DNA of 64,000 nucleotides from Microbacteriaceae bacterium UBA1487 (GTDB lineage: Bacteria; Actinomycetota; Actinomycetes; Actinomycetales; Microbacteriaceae), in contig DCRR01000011.1 of NCBI GenBank assembly GCA_002325245.1, forward strand, positions 179,517 to 243,516, read 5' to 3'. Shown here piece after piece: positions 18,428 through 26,165 of this stretch. The notes under the pieces are model-generated. The model was not told the DNA's origin. It did no database searches and was given only the letters and a program-made list of their open reading frames with translations. Numbering within the stretch: the stretch's first letter is position 1; each line of letters starts with the position of its first letter. A program made the translations under genes and the position numbers.

Positions 18428-19264
18428 CTAGAAGATCATCGGGCGATCGTCGTCGTCGCCCTCGTTCATCAGCTCGACGAGCACCGGCACGTGGTCGCTC
18501 GGGCCGTCGCCCTTCCGCTCGTCGCGATGGATCTCGGCGCCCGCGACCCGGTCGGCGAACGCAGCCGAGCCGAGCACGAAGTCGATCCGCATGCCCTCGT
18601 TCCGCGGGAAGCGCAGCTGCTGGTAGTCCCAGAAGGTGAAGCCCTCGGGCACGAGCGGACGCACCACATCGGTGAGGCCCGCGTCCTCGAAGGCGCGGAA
18701 CGCGGCGCGCTCCGGCTCGGAGACGTGCGTCGAGCGCCCGGGCGCGAAGCTCGGGTCGCCCATGTCGGCGTCGAAGGGCGCGATGTTGAAGTCGCCGGTG
18801 AGCGCGAGCGGCAGCTCCGGGTCGGCGCGCAGCCAGCCTTCCGTGGCGGTGCGCAGCGCCGCCAGCCAGTCGAGCTTGTAGGCGTAGTGCGGGTCGTCGA
18901 GGGCTCGGCCGTTGGGCACGTAGAGGCTCCAGACGCGCACGTCGTCGATGGTCGCACCGAGCGCGCGCGCCTCGCGCGGGAGGTCCGGGCCCTCTGCGCC
19001 CTTCAGAAAGCCGGGCATCCCCGGGAACTCGGTCTCGACCTCGGTGATCGGCAGCCGGCTGGCGAGCGCGACGCCATTCCACTGGTTGAGTCCGTGCACG
19101 GCGACGTCATAGCCCGCGGCCTCGAAGGCGGCGTGCGGGAACTGCTCCGGCTTGCACTTGATCTCCTGCATCGCGAGCACGTCGACGTCGGCGCGCTCGA
19201 GCCAATCGACGACGCGACCGACGCGTGTCCGGATCGAGTTGACGTTCCAGGTGGCGATGCGCAT
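18428..19264 (-). CDS. xth: Exodeoxyribonuclease III / AP endonuclease
   Basis: A 278-residue EEP-superfamily nuclease for base-excision repair. It has the N-terminal TWNVNSIRTR, the metal-binding Glu in AMQEIKC, the active-site Asn/Asp in TGDFNIAPFDADMGDP and the C-terminal SDHVPV. This order is diagnostic of ExoIII/XthA. The ATG at 19264 fits both the family N-terminus and a TAGCTT box 7 nt upstream. The longer in-frame extension encodes only low-complexity Arg/Ser sequence. It converges with the AEC transporter. Confidence 0.92.
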   Translation of the reverse strand: MRIATWNVNSIRTRVGRVVDWLERADVDVLAMQEIKCKPEQFPHAAFEAAGYDVAVHGLNQWNGVALASRLPITEVETEFPGMPGFLKGAEGPDLPREARALGATIDDVRVWSLYVPNGRALDDPHYAYKLDWLAALRTATEGWLRADPELPLALTGDFNIAPFDADMGDPSFAPGRSTHVSEPERAAFRAFEDAGLTDVVRPLVPEGFTFWDYQQLRFPRNEGMRIDFVLGSAAFADRVAGAEIHRDERKGDGPSDHVPVLVELMNEGDDDDRPMIF

Positions 19265-19271
19265 GGCTCCC

Positions 19272-19277
19272 AAGCTA
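19272..19277 (-). promoter_or_regulatory. -10 element TAGCTT, leaderless start of xth
   Basis: On the minus strand TAGCTT is followed by GGGAGCC and the ATG at 19264, a gap of 7 nt. Confidence 0.5.
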
Positions 19278-19322
19278 CCGGGCGACGGCACGCCACCGCG
19301 GTGCCCCCCAAAGGGGTGGCTA

Positions 19323-19349
19323 TTGACCAAGGCTCGACTCTCATACGGT
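19323..19349 (+). promoter_or_regulatory. Promoter of the small membrane protein (TTGACC ... TACGGT)
   Basis: -35 TTGACC (19323-19328) and -10 TACGGT (19344-19349) are separated by 15 bp. The GTG at 19357 lies 7 nt past the -10 box, consistent with leaderless initiation. Confidence 0.5.
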
Positions 19350-19356
19350 GATCGCA

Positions 19357-19551
19357 GTGACCTCCGATCCCGACGCCCATCTCCGTGCCCCGCGGCTGTC
19401 TCCGCGCGCCAAGATGATTCTGGTTGTCGTGATGATCGTGGCCTCCGCTGCCGTCGCATGGCTCGGGGTCGCCTCCGCGTCGGCCGGTTCCGGCGCTCAG
19501 GGCGAGCCCGCCTCCGAGGTCGCCTCGTTGGGTTTCGACGACCTGCCCTAA
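19357..19551 (+). CDS. Small single-pass membrane protein, unknown function
   Basis: A 64-residue protein with a cytoplasmic N-terminus, one transmembrane helix (MILVVVMIVASAAVAWLGVA) and a short tail. No family recognised. The GTG at 19357 is chosen over the GTG at 19348 because the -10 box ends 7 nt before it and would overlap the earlier start. Its TAA stop forms part of the -10 box of pyrE downstream. It could be an N-terminal signal-anchored peptide. Confidence 0.55.
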   Translation: MTSDPDAHLRAPRLSPRAKMILVVVMIVASAAVAWLGVASASAGSGAQGEPASEVASLGFDDLP

Positions 19552-19554
19552 TCT
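19549..19554 (+). promoter_or_regulatory. -10 element TAATCT, leaderless start of pyrE
   Basis: TAATCT overlaps the stop codon of the preceding small gene and is followed by GGACGA and the pyrE GTG at 19561. Confidence 0.55.
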
Positions 19555-19560
19555 GGACGA

Positions 19561-20109
19561 GTGAGCGCCCGCCAGAAGCTGATCGATGCCATCTCGAAGG
19601 ATGCCGTGTTCCACGGCGACTTCACCCTCACCAGCGGGAAGAAGGCGAGCTACTACATCGACCTCCGCAAGGTGAGCCTCGACGGGCGCGTCGCTCCCCT
19701 CATCGGGCAGGTCATGGTCGACCTCATCGCCGACATCCCGAACGTGGATGCGGTGGGCGGCTTGACCATGGGCGCCGACCCGATCGCCGCCGCGGTGCTG
19801 CACCAGGGCGCCGCGCAGGGGCGGCCGTATGACGCATTCGTGGTGCGCAAGGAGCCGAAGGACCACGGGCGCGGTCGTCAGGTGGAGGGCCCGGAGCTCG
19901 CGGGCAAGCGCGTCGTCGTGCTGGAGGACACCTCGACCACGGGCGGCTCCCCGCTGAAGGCGATCGAAGCCCTGCTCAAGGTGGGCGCCGAGATCGCGGC
20001 CGTCGCCGTCGTCGTCGATCGCGACACCGGCGCGAAGGAAGTCATCGAGGCCGCCGGATACCCGTACTACGCCGCGATCGGATTGGCCGATCTCGGACTG
20101 GCGCCGTGA
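19561..20109 (+). CDS. pyrE: Orotate phosphoribosyltransferase
   Basis: A 182-residue type I phosphoribosyltransferase converting orotate and PRPP to OMP in pyrimidine synthesis. The flexible loop region includes FTLTSGKKASYYIDLRK, and the PRPP-binding motif is VVVLEDTSTTGGSPLKA. Length fits the family. It starts with GTG and appears leaderless. Its stop overlaps the GTG of the following proline-rich protein by 4 nt, an unusual coupling of a pyrimidine gene to an envelope protein. Confidence 0.93.
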   Translation: MSARQKLIDAISKDAVFHGDFTLTSGKKASYYIDLRKVSLDGRVAPLIGQVMVDLIADIPNVDAVGGLTMGADPIAAAVLHQGAAQGRPYDAFVVRKEPKDHGRGRQVEGPELAGKRVVVLEDTSTTGGSPLKAIEALLKVGAEIAAVAVVVDRDTGAKEVIEAAGYPYYAAIGLADLGLAP

Positions 20110-21791
20110 CCGGACGGGACGACGACCCGATCGACTCGGGAGCCGACTGGTTCGCCGCGCAGTTCGGCGCCGGTGACGAGGAGGACGCACCGCCGGTGAC
20201 GCCCGCGGCACCTGCGGCGCCCGTGCCGCCGCAGACTCCGCCGCCTGCCGCGCCGCCGCGCTCCGGTCCGCCCGCTGTCCCACCCACACTGATCAACCCG
20301 TTCGGCTCGGCGCCCGGTTCGCCGCCCGTCTCGCCGCCGCCGCCGCCGGTGACCCCGCCGCCGGCCGCGCGGCCGCACGCCGCGGTGCCGCCCGCGCAGG
20401 TGCCGCCCGCGCAGGTGCCTCCGACCCAGGTGCCGCCCGCGCCGGCGCCGCCCGCCGCCGGCATCCCGGGCGCACCGGGTGTCCCACCGACGACTCCCCC
20501 CGCGCAGCCTTCCGGACAGCCCCCCGCGTCACCGGCGACTCCTCCCGCCGCCGCGCCGGCCGCGGCAGGTGGCTTCAACTGGGGGCTGCGCCCGAGCGGA
20601 GGCGACGCGCCGCCCGCACCGCCGAGCCAGCCGCCCGCACCCTTCCCGGCGACACCGCCGAGCCCGCCCGCACCGCCGAGCCAGCCGGCCGCCCCGTTCC
20701 CGCCCTCGCCGCCGAGCCAGCAGGTGCCGCCGACCCCGCCCCCCGCGGTGCCCCACTCCGCCGCGCCTCCGGCGTTCGCGGGCCCGCCGCCGACCGAGCC
20801 CTTCGCACCCGACCTTCGCCCGCCGACCCCGTTCGTCGAGTCGGAGCCGACGCAGCCGTTCACCCCCGACTTCGATGACATGGCGACGCAGGCATATGCT
20901 CCGCCGGTCGATGACATGTCGGGTGCTGCGTCTGCCGTTCCGCCCACCGAGCGCCTCCCCGCCGCCGACCAGCCCACCGCGCTCTTCCCGAGCGCCGAGG
21001 CGGAATCCGGGGATGCGCTGCAGTCGCTGTTCGGCGAAGACCAGTTCCGCGAGGTGCCCGTCGGCCCGGACCCGAACGAGGCTCCCTTCGCCAAGCGCCT
21101 GTCGAAGTCCTCGCGCGACGCGGGCGCGGACGGCGGCGACGGCGGCGGACCGGGCGACGGCGACGGGCCTCCCGTCGCGGGGTTCGGCAAGACCCAGAAG
21201 GTCCTGATGGCCGTCGCCGGCGGCCTCATCGGCATCCTCGCGCTCATCGTGCTGTACTTCGTCGGCACGCGACTTCCCGACCTGCTCGGGCCGGCACCGG
21301 TGATCACGGCGAGCCCGACCCCGAGCGCGAGCGCCACCGTGGACGCGATCGGCCCCGTCGAGCCCGGGCTCTATCTGTGGGACGAACTGCTCGGCGGCGA
21401 ATGCCTCGACCCCTACACGGATGCCTGGCAGACCCAGTACACGGTCGTCGACTGCGATGAGCCGCACGCCGCTCAGCTGGTCTACCGCGGCAGCTACCAG
21501 CCCGAGCCGGAGGAGAGCGACGACGAGACTCCGGCCACCGCCGAGCCGCTGGTGCCGTTCCCCGGCGTCGAAGAGCTCCAGGCCGGCATCGACGAGCTGT
21601 GCGCCGCGCAGGGAGTCGTCAACCTGGAGGGACTCAACAACCTGCTCGACGTCACCATGCAGGGCAGCTATCCGGCCACGGCGGAGCAGTGGGAGAAGGA
21701 CCCGTCGTACCGCTGCTTCGTGACGCGCACCTCGGGCGAACCGCTCGAGGGCAGCGCCGCCTACCCGGTCGTCGCGAGCGACGAGGGCTAG
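20106..21791 (+). CDS. Proline-rich single-pass membrane protein with septum-formation-like domain
   Basis: A 561-residue protein. Residues ~30-250 are an intrinsically disordered Pro/Ala tract with PPAQVPP-type repeats, and 250-350 form an acidic linker. One transmembrane helix (VLMAVAGGLIGILALIVLYFVG) lies near residue 365-385. The extracytoplasmic C-terminal domain has paired cysteines (GGECLDPYTDAW, VVDCDEPHAAQLVYRGSY, DELCAAQGV, YRCFVTR), resembling the actinobacterial Septum_form domain (PF13845). A role in septum or envelope biology is inference. It starts with GTG overlapping the pyrE stop. Confidence 0.75.
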   Translation: MTGRDDDPIDSGADWFAAQFGAGDEEDAPPVTPAAPAAPVPPQTPPPAAPPRSGPPAVPPTLINPFGSAPGSPPVSPPPPPVTPPPAARPHAAVPPAQVPPAQVPPTQVPPAPAPPAAGIPGAPGVPPTTPPAQPSGQPPASPATPPAAAPAAAGGFNWGLRPSGGDAPPAPPSQPPAPFPATPPSPPAPPSQPAAPFPPSPPSQQVPPTPPPAVPHSAAPPAFAGPPPTEPFAPDLRPPTPFVESEPTQPFTPDFDDMATQAYAPPVDDMSGAASAVPPTERLPAADQPTALFPSAEAESGDALQSLFGEDQFREVPVGPDPNEAPFAKRLSKSSRDAGADGGDGGGPGDGDGPPVAGFGKTQKVLMAVAGGLIGILALIVLYFVGTRLPDLLGPAPVITASPTPSASATVDAIGPVEPGLYLWDELLGGECLDPYTDAWQTQYTVVDCDEPHAAQLVYRGSYQPEPEESDDETPATAEPLVPFPGVEELQAGIDELCAAQGVVNLEGLNNLLDVTMQGSYPATAEQWEKDPSYRCFVTRTSGEPLEGSAAYPVVASDEG

Positions 21792-21801
21792 GCGGGAGGG
21801 C

Positions 21802-22599
21802 TCAGAGCTCCGTCTCGGCGGGCATCGGCGCGACCAGCTCGTGCACGCCGTCGAGGATCTCGTCGGGCCGGAACGGGTAGCGGTCGATCTCGGCCTGGTC
21901 GCTGATCCCGGTCATCACCAGCACGGTGTGCAGTCCCGCCTCGATGCCCGCGACGATGTCGGTGTCCATCCGGTCGCCGATCATGGCCGTGACCTCGGAG
22001 TGCGCGCCGATCTTGTTCATCGCCGAGCGGAACATCATCGGGTTCGGCTTGCCCACCACGTAGGGCTCTCTGCCGGTGGCCTTTGTGATGAGCGCCGAGA
22101 TCGCGCCGGTCGCCGGCAGGGCGCCTTCGGCCGAGGGGCCGGTGGCATCCGGGTTGGTGGCGATGAAGCGGGCGCCGTTGTTGATGAATCGGATCGCCTT
22201 GGTGATCGCCTCGAACGAGTAGTTGCGGGTCTCACCGACGACCACGTAGTCGGGGTCGGTCTCGGTGAGGATGAACCCGACCTCGTGCAGCGCGTTCGTC
22301 ATGCCCGACTCGCCGATCACGAACGCCGTGCCGCCGGGCATCTGCTGGGCGCAGAAGTCGGCCGTGGCGAGGGCGCTCGTCCAGATCGCCTCCTCGGGAA
22401 CCGAGAGGCCCGAGGCCCGCAGGCGCGCAGCGAGGTCACGCGGAGTGAAGATCGAGTTGTTCGTCAGCACCAGGAACGGGGTGCCGGTGTTCGTCCACTG
22501 CTCGATGAGCTCCTGGGCGCCGGGAAGCGCCGTGTTCTCGTGGACGAGAACGCCGTCCATATCGGTGAGCCAGCATTCGACGTCAGCGCGATTAGCCAT
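21802..22599 (-). CDS. HAD-IIA family hydrolase (NagD-like phosphatase)
   Basis: A 265-residue HAD phosphatase. Motif I is TDMDGVLVHEN, motif II includes LVLTNNS, and motif IV is MIGDRMDTDIVAGIEAG. The large C2 cap (about 80-190) places it with NagD/phosphoglycolate-phosphatase-like enzymes. The likely substrate is a nucleoside monophosphate or small sugar phosphate, not resolved. It converges with the proline-rich protein gene. The ATG at 22599 has TAGGCT 6 nt upstream. Confidence 0.88.
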   Translation of the reverse strand: MANRADVECWLTDMDGVLVHENTALPGAQELIEQWTNTGTPFLVLTNNSIFTPRDLAARLRASGLSVPEEAIWTSALATADFCAQQMPGGTAFVIGESGMTNALHEVGFILTETDPDYVVVGETRNYSFEAITKAIRFINNGARFIATNPDATGPSAEGALPATGAISALITKATGREPYVVGKPNPMMFRSAMNKIGAHSEVTAMIGDRMDTDIVAGIEAGLHTVLVMTGISDQAEIDRYPFRPDEILDGVHELVAPMPAETEL

Positions 22600-22605
22600 G
22601 CGACC

Positions 22606-22611
22606 AGCCTA
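22606..22611 (-). promoter_or_regulatory. -10 element TAGGCT, leaderless start of the HAD hydrolase gene
   Basis: On the minus strand TAGGCT is followed by GGTCGC and the ATG at 22599. It lies between the methyltransferase stop (22609) and the HAD start. Confidence 0.5.
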
Positions 22612-23490
22612 CTGAGCGGCGGGAGGGGTGAGGATGCGGGCGTGCGGCAGGCGCGCGCGCATCACCTCGACGGCATCCGGGCTCTCATCCACCAGCAGGA
22701 AGCGCCGCTCGAGCGCCTGCGCCACCGCCCCGGTCGTGCCGGATCCGGCGAAGAAGTCGAGCACCAGGTCGCCCGGCGCACTCGAGGCCTGCACGATGCG
22801 GCGCAGGATGCCCTCCGGCTTCTGCGTCGGATACCCGGTGCGCTCGCGCGCGTTCGTGCCGACGATGGTGTGCCACCAGACGTCGGTGGGCAGCTTGCCG
22901 CGCGCCACCTTCTCGGGCGTCACCAGCCCCGGCGCCATGTACGGCTCGCGGTCGACGCTCGCATTGTCGAAGTAGTACCGCGCCGGATCCTTGACGTAGA
23001 CCAGGATCGTGTCGTGCTTGGCCGGCCACCGCCGGTTCGACTTCGCCCCGTAGTCGTAGGCCCAGATCAGCTCGTTGAGAAAGCAGTCCCGGCCGAACAG
23101 CTCATCGAGGGCGACCTTCGCGTAGTGCGCCTCGCGGAAGTCGAGGTGCAGGTACAGGGTGCCCTGGTCATCCAGCAGCCGGTGCGCCTCCCGCAGCCGC
23201 GGCTCGAGGAACGCCCAGTAGTCGTCGAAGCTGTCGCCGAAGCTGCGGCGCTCGCCGCGAACGCTCGCATAGCTCTGACCGCCGAAGCCCACCCGGTCGC
23301 TGCCGTCGGCGGCGCGCTCCGTCCGAATCGGCGTGTGGTGCTGCGTGCGCCCGGTGTTGAACGGCGGGTCGAGGTAGATGAGGCGAACGGAGGCGTCGGG
23401 CAGCTGCGCTGTGACCGTCAGGTTGTCGCCGAGCACGATCGTGTCGGGAGCGTCGGGGCCGACGAGGGGCGCATCCTCCGGCGTGGGCAT
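22609..23490 (-). CDS. Orphan DNA methyltransferase, beta-class N6-adenine/N4-cytosine type
   Basis: A 293-residue DNA methyltransferase. The catalytic motif IV comes first (RLIYLDPPFNTG) and the SAM-binding motif I last (LVLDFFAGSGTTGAVAQAL), the permuted beta-class order. The target recognition region lies between about residues 110 and 210. DPPF is compatible with adenine or cytosine amino methylation, and the recognised sequence cannot be read. No restriction endonuclease gene lies nearby. Its ATG follows TAAGGT by 6 nt, divergent from a TrmH-family gene. Confidence 0.85.
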   Translation of the reverse strand: MPTPEDAPLVGPDAPDTIVLGDNLTVTAQLPDASVRLIYLDPPFNTGRTQHHTPIRTERAADGSDRVGFGGQSYASVRGERRSFGDSFDDYWAFLEPRLREAHRLLDDQGTLYLHLDFREAHYAKVALDELFGRDCFLNELIWAYDYGAKSNRRWPAKHDTILVYVKDPARYYFDNASVDREPYMAPGLVTPEKVARGKLPTDVWWHTIVGTNARERTGYPTQKPEGILRRIVQASSAPGDLVLDFFAGSGTTGAVAQALERRFLLVDESPDAVEVMRARLPHARILTPPAAQ

Positions 23491-23496
23491 GCGCTG

Positions 23497-23502
23497 ACCT
23501 TA
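23497..23502 (-). promoter_or_regulatory. -10 element TAAGGT, leaderless start of the DNA methyltransferase gene
   Basis: On the minus strand TAAGGT is followed by CAGCGC and the ATG at 23490. Confidence 0.55.
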
Positions 23503-23518
23503 ACAGCCCGCGCGCCGA

Positions 23519-23524
23519 TAGCCT
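23519..23524 (+). promoter_or_regulatory. -10 element TAGCCT, leaderless start of the TrmH-family gene
   Basis: TAGCCT is followed by CACAGG and the GTG at 23531. It lies only 17 bp from the divergent -10 box at 23497-23502, so the two promoters overlap. Confidence 0.5.
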
Positions 23525-23530
23525 CACAGG

Positions 23531-24166
23531 GTGGACGAGCAGCGACCGAGCGAAGACCAGATGCCGGTCGGCGTCGGTCCCTGGCCGGGCGCGCGCGCAT
23601 CCTGGCCGGACGATCCGCGCCTCGACCCGGAGCTGCTCGAGCACGGAGACCGCCGCAACGTCGTCGACGAGTTCCGCTACTGGCGCATGGACGCGATCGT
23701 CGCCGAGCTCGACACCCGCCGCCACGAATTCCATGTCGCCATCGAGAACTGGCAGCACGACCTCAACATCGGCTCGATCGTGCGCACCGCCAACGCCTTC
23801 GCGGCCGCGGCCGTGCACATCGTCGGGAAGCGCCGCTGGAACAAGCGCGGCGCGATGGTGACCGATCGGTACCAGACGGTGATCCACCACGAGACGGTGG
23901 AAGCGCTGGTCGCCTGGGCGGCCGAGCGCGACCTGCCCGTGATCGCCGTCGACAACGTGCCCGGCTCCGTCGACGTGGTTGACGCCGAACTCCCCGCCGG
24001 CTGCGTGCTGCTGTTCGGGCAAGAGGGTCCGGGCCTGAGCGCCGAGGCGCTCGCCGCCGCGACGACCACGGTGCACATCCGGCAATATGGCTCGACACGG
24101 TCGATCAACGCGGCGGCGGCGGCCGCGATCGTCATGCACGAATGGATTCGTCGGCACGCCAGATAG
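23531..24166 (+). CDS. TrmH/SpoU-family RNA 2'-O-ribose methyltransferase
   Basis: A 211-residue SPOUT methyltransferase. Motif 1 lies near HDLNIGSIVRTANAFAA, motif 2 is LLFGQEGPGLSAEAL and motif 3 is YGSTRSINAAAAAAIVMHEW, forming the knotted SAM site. It would 2'-O-methylate a tRNA or rRNA nucleotide, the exact position unknown. The ~40-residue N-terminal extension (WPGARASWPDDPRLDPELLE) is not part of the core. It begins with GTG behind a TAGCCT box and is followed by purA. Confidence 0.88.
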   Translation: MDEQRPSEDQMPVGVGPWPGARASWPDDPRLDPELLEHGDRRNVVDEFRYWRMDAIVAELDTRRHEFHVAIENWQHDLNIGSIVRTANAFAAAAVHIVGKRRWNKRGAMVTDRYQTVIHHETVEALVAWAAERDLPVIAVDNVPGSVDVVDAELPAGCVLLFGQEGPGLSAEALAAATTTVHIRQYGSTRSINAAAAAAIVMHEWIRRHAR

Positions 24167-24169
24167 ACT
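24164..24169 (+). promoter_or_regulatory. -10 element TAGACT of purA
   Basis: TAGACT overlaps the stop of the TrmH-family gene. The transcription start would lie near 24176, giving a leader of about 30 nt with a GAGGGAGA ribosome-binding site before the ATG at 24206. Confidence 0.5.
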
Positions 24170-24205
24170 GGGGTGTAATCCCGCCCGACCGTGAGGGAGA
24201 AAAGC

Positions 24206-25489
24206 ATGCCCGCGATCGTTCTCGTTGGCGCCCAATGGGGCGATGAAGGCAAGGGCAAGGCGACCGACCTGCTCGGCAGCCGCGTCGACTACGTCGTCAA
24301 ATTCAACGGCGGCAACAACGCCGGCCACACCGTCGTCATCGGCGACAAGAAGTACGCGCTGCACCTGCTGCCGTCCGGCATTCTGACGCCCGGGGTCACC
24401 CCGGTCATCTCGAACGGCGTCGTCGTCGACGTCGAGGTGCTCTTCGACGAGCTCGGCGCCCTGTCGGCCCGCGGCGTCGACGTGTCGAAGCTGCTGGTCA
24501 GCGCCAACGCGCACGTCATCACCGGCTACCACCGCACGCTCGACCGCGTCACCGAGCGCTTCCTCGGCAAGCGTCAGATCGGCACCACCGGACGGGGCAT
24601 CGGCCCCGCGTACGCCGACAAGATCAACCGGGTCGGCATCCGGATCCAGGACCTGTTCGACGAGAACATCCTGCGGCAGAAGGTCGAGGGAGCCCTCGAC
24701 CAGAAGAACCACCTGCTGGTCAAGATCTACAACCGCCGGGCGATCGGCGTCGACGAGATCGTCGACGAGCTGCTGAGCTACGCCGACCGCCTGCGTCCGA
24801 TGGTGGCCGACACCAGCCTCGTGCTGAACCAGGCGCTGGACGCCGACAAGACCGTGCTGTTCGAGGGCGGCCAGGCCACGATGCTCGACGTCGATCACGG
24901 CACCTACCCCTTCGTCACCAGCTCCAACGCGACGAGCGGCGGTGCGGCCACCGGCTCGGGCGTCGCCCCCAACCGCATCGACCGCGTCATCGCGGTGGTC
25001 AAGGCGTACACGACGCGCGTCGGCGCGGGCCCGTTCCCGACCGAGCTGTTCGACGAGTCGGGCGAGTTTCTGCGCGCCGCCGGCTTCGAGTTCGGCACCA
25101 CCACCGGTCGCCCGCGGCGCACCGGCTGGTACGACGCCCCGATTGCGCGCTACTCGGCGCGCATCAACGGCGTCACCGATTTCGTGCTCACCAAGCTCGA
25201 CGTGCTCACCGGGCTCGAGACGATCCCGGTCTGCGTCGCCTACGACGTCGACGGCACCCGCTTCGACGAGGTTCCCGTCAACCAGAGCGACTTCCACCAC
25301 GCGACTCCGATCTACGAGGAGTTCCCGGGCTGGAGCGAAGACATCACCGGCGCGCGCGAGTTCTCCGACCTGCCGAAGAACGCGCAGGACTACGTGCTCG
25401 CTGTCGAGGAGATGAGCGGGGCGCGCATGTCGGCGATCGGCGTCGGCCCCGGCCGGGAGGCCATCGTCGTGCGGCACGATCTGCTCTGA
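24206..25489 (+). CDS. purA: Adenylosuccinate synthase
   Basis: A 427-residue GTP-dependent enzyme converting IMP and aspartate to adenylosuccinate, the first committed AMP step. The N-terminal P-loop [14 protein letters not shown], the IMP-binding GGNNAGHTV, the [14 protein letters not shown] loop and the C-terminal [14 protein letters not shown] region all match PurA. The ATG at 24206 is preferred to the GTG at 24191 because it sits behind GAGGGAGA and gives the canonical [15 protein letters not shown] start. It is separate from the main purine cluster further right. Confidence 0.96.
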   Translation: MPAIVLVGAQWGDEGKGKATDLLGSRVDYVVKFNGGNNAGHTVVIGDKKYALHLLPSGILTPGVTPVISNGVVVDVEVLFDELGALSARGVDVSKLLVSANAHVITGYHRTLDRVTERFLGKRQIGTTGRGIGPAYADKINRVGIRIQDLFDENILRQKVEGALDQKNHLLVKIYNRRAIGVDEIVDELLSYADRLRPMVADTSLVLNQALDADKTVLFEGGQATMLDVDHGTYPFVTSSNATSGGAATGSGVAPNRIDRVIAVVKAYTTRVGAGPFPTELFDESGEFLRAAGFEFGTTTGRPRRTGWYDAPIARYSARINGVTDFVLTKLDVLTGLETIPVCVAYDVDGTRFDEVPVNQSDFHHATPIYEEFPGWSEDITGAREFSDLPKNAQDYVLAVEEMSGARMSAIGVGPGREAIVVRHDLL

Positions 25490-25490
25490 G

Positions 25491-25657
25491 TTATCTGGCG
25501 CGCCGACGCCTCTTCGGCGCGCGCCGCTCCGCGGGACGAGCGCGGTCGCCCCGCTTCGCTGGGTTGTCTGGCGCGCCGACGCGCGGGCCGCTCCGCGGGA
25601 CGAGCGCGGTCGCCCCGCTTCGCTGGGTTGTCTGGCGCGCTGATGCGCGAGGGGCGG
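25491..25657. repeat. Intergenic GC-rich tandem repeat, about 64-bp period
   Basis: Between the converging purA and 145-residue hypothetical genes. Copy 1 (25491-25563) carries a 9-nt insertion, copy 2 is 25564-25627, and a partial copy 3 begins at 25628. Positions 25524-25576 and 25588-25640 are identical over 53 nt. Each unit starts TTGTCTGGCGCGC or similar and contains AGCGCGGTCGCCCCGCT, which can fold into a short hairpin. It could be a transcription-termination array or a REP-like element. Confidence 0.8.
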
Positions 25658-25658
25658 G

Positions 25659-26096
25659 TCAGTTGCTGACGAGCGAGAAGCCGTGGAACAGCACGTCGCT
25701 GTAGCTCTTCTGCGAGAACCCGGGGTGTGCGCCCGCCATGGCGGCGACGAGCGCCGGACCCGACTCTCCGTCGACGACGTTGCGCCGGCCGAACTCCTCG
25801 GCCGAGCGCACCAGCGCGAGCGCGGCGCGCATCCACGCCACCAGGTTGCTCGGGTCGGTCTCCGGCACGAAGTCCGCGATCGCCAGGTTCGGCTGGCCGA
25901 CCGGCGTGGGGTGGCGCTCCTCGATCAGCACCAGGGCGAGCACCGCGTCCGGCAGGCTGAGGCCCTTCACGGCGTCCTCCGCGGCGACGCGGCGGCTGCG
26001 CGGATCGAACCAGTCGGTGAGATCCGGGCGCGAGCTCGCGGGCGCGGCGTGTTCAGCCGTCGCCGTGGTGTCGCCGTTCAGGTCCCAGATGCCCAT
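25659..26096 (-). CDS. Hypothetical protein
   Basis: A 145-residue soluble protein without signal peptide or membrane segment. The first ~35 residues are low complexity and the rest looks helical (EDAVKGLSLPDAVLALVLIE, then LVAWMRAALALVRSAEEFGR). No family recognised. Codon use resembles its neighbours, with strong third-position GC, which supports real coding. The ATG follows TAACAT by 9 nt, a possible near-leaderless start. It converges on purA across the tandem repeats. Confidence 0.6.
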   Translation of the reverse strand: MGIWDLNGDTTATAEHAAPASSRPDLTDWFDPRSRRVAAEDAVKGLSLPDAVLALVLIEERHPTPVGQPNLAIADFVPETDPSNLVAWMRAALALVRSAEEFGRRNVVDGESGPALVAAMAGAHPGFSQKSYSDVLFHGFSLVSN

Positions 26097-26165
26097 TGCG
26101 TTCCGATGTTAACCGCTGTTGTTCACCTCCCGCGACGCCAGGCCGGGGGGTGGCAGGATCGCATC

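Noticed and set aside
22609..23490. A restriction-modification system around the DNA methyltransferase.
   Set aside because: The neighbours are a HAD phosphatase, an RNA methyltransferase and purA; no endonuclease or specificity gene is present.
25491..25657. A CRISPR array.
   Set aside because: The repeats are contiguous 64-bp tandem units without unique spacers, there are only about 2.4 copies, and no cas gene is present.
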